A program made the translations under genes and the position numbers. Positions 63,563-64,000 of a stretch of 64,000 nt of DNA are shown in pieces. The stretch is taken from positions 845,427 to 909,426 of the forward strand of contig CANNFU010000001.1 of assembly GCA_947503965.1 (NCBI GenBank). The letters run 5' to 3'. The notes under the pieces are model-generated. The model worked only from the letters and a program-made list of their open reading frames with translations, was not told the origin of the DNA and did not search any database. Within the stretch, counting starts at the first letter, position 1, and each line of letters starts with the position of its first letter. The DNA comes from an uncultured Paracoccaceae bacterium (GTDB lineage Bacteria; Pseudomonadota; Alphaproteobacteria; Rhodobacterales; Rhodobacteraceae).

Positions 63563-64000
63563 AGTCGGGATAACCCTTTCGTCATCGTTGCGGCAGCCTA
63601 GATGTCGGAAGGCTTGCATGTAAATATGACAAAGTCTTGGCGGCAAATTGTTGCGGATAAGTGCATTCAGGTTGCATGATGACCGCCCGCGGTAGGCAAA
63701 CAAGAAGACAGGCCCGAAGGCCCGCCCGCTCGCCCTGCCAAGACTGCTCGCGCGCGCCTATTTTTATGGCGCTTTGCGTTAGCTGGCACACTACGCGAAT
63801 CAATGATTCGCAGTCAATAGACTGATTCGCGAAACGTCTTCTTTTGATTTCGTCCGCCGCGTGGGCGTAGATGGGCGGGTGAGCCAGGCAGCGCGATCTG
63901 GTAGAATATCCACATCGCAGGTTTGAGCTTATTTTGTTGAAGAAGTCTTGTTGCTTTGGGGCAAGCCATTTGATTCACTCGTTATTGTAGGATGAGGAGG
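63563..64000. other. intergenic region at the right edge
   Basis: About 440 bases with no gene I can support. It holds the promoter of the TPR gene, a cluster of GCGAATCA repeats at 63794-63831, and ends in GGATGAGGAGG, a good Shine-Dalgarno for a plus-strand gene starting just outside the window. Confidence 0.55.
63794..63831. repeat. three GCGAATCA elements, palindrome plus extra half-site
   Basis: GCGAATCA-A-TGATTCGC (63795-63811) is a perfect palindrome; a third element, TGATTCGCG (63823-63831), also forms a 9-bp inverted repeat with CGCGAATCA at 63794-63802. Each element contains a GANTC site, the target of the cell-cycle methyltransferase CcrM in alphaproteobacteria. Confidence 0.6.

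Overview
The window looks like a chromosomal segment of an alphaproteobacterium of the Rhodobacterales, most likely the marine Roseobacter group. I infer this from the high G+C, from several gene neighbourhoods known from that group (bacteriophytochrome with heme oxygenase, dgcN-dgcA for D-glutamate, imelysin with di-heme oxidase, glnK-amtB, rsmD, ispE), and from the codon style. No phage, insertion sequence, rRNA or CRISPR array was seen. The only RNA gene found is an initiator tRNA.

Layout. 1-2.1 kb: heme oxygenase and the 5' part of a bacteriophytochrome (cut by the window edge), then a TerB-like protein. 2.36 kb: tRNA-fMet. 2.5-5.9 kb: a LysR regulator divergent from a non-pyrrolysine MttB-family methyltransferase and a 3-hydroxyisobutyrate-dehydrogenase-like enzyme. 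6.0-16.0 kb: one long minus-strand cluster that encodes, in transcription order, a membrane-anchored Ser/Thr kinase, an FHA protein, a PP2C phosphatase, three dynamin-like GTPases and two small unrecognised proteins. This is the most unusual part of the window. 16.5-22.9 kb: GAPDH-like enzyme, MFS drug transporter, TIM-barrel isomerase, DUF998 membrane protein, fatty acid desaturase and tryptophanase. 23.5-28.4 kb: iron-linked imelysin / di-heme oxidase / imelysin / DUF1513 operon.

28.5-41.6 kb: a sugar/polyol catabolic island for myo-inositol-type compounds. It has an ABC importer (binding protein, permease, ATPase), a LacI regulator, iolE with two Gfo/Idh/MocA dehydrogenases on one strand, and iolD-iolC-iolB-iolJ-iolG on the other. 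Two copies of the same perfect palindrome lie exactly in its two divergent promoter regions, which ties importer and enzymes into one LacI regulon. 41.8-43.0 kb: a small membrane protein and an App1-type phosphatase behind a candidate EcfG promoter. 43.2-46.0 kb: dgcN-dgcA-dat, a D-glutamate/D-amino acid operon. 46.3-48.0 kb: glnK-amtB, ending in a clear terminator. 48.2-50.4 kb: a class A penicillin-binding protein.

51.0-54.1 kb: a type I secretion ABC transporter and adaptor with no substrate gene nearby. 54.1-57.7 kb: a tightly overlapping row of RidA, GDPD, FemAB-like acyltransferase, pterin dehydratase and MscS channel. 57.8-63.6 kb: peroxiredoxin, FAD reductase, RsmD, HAD hydrolase, IspE and a TPR lipoprotein-like/periplasmic protein. 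The last 440 bases carry no gene I can support, but the window ends on a Shine-Dalgarno-like sequence. Many genes overlap by 1-4 bases (ATGA, TGATG, TAATG), so most of the clusters above are probably operons.
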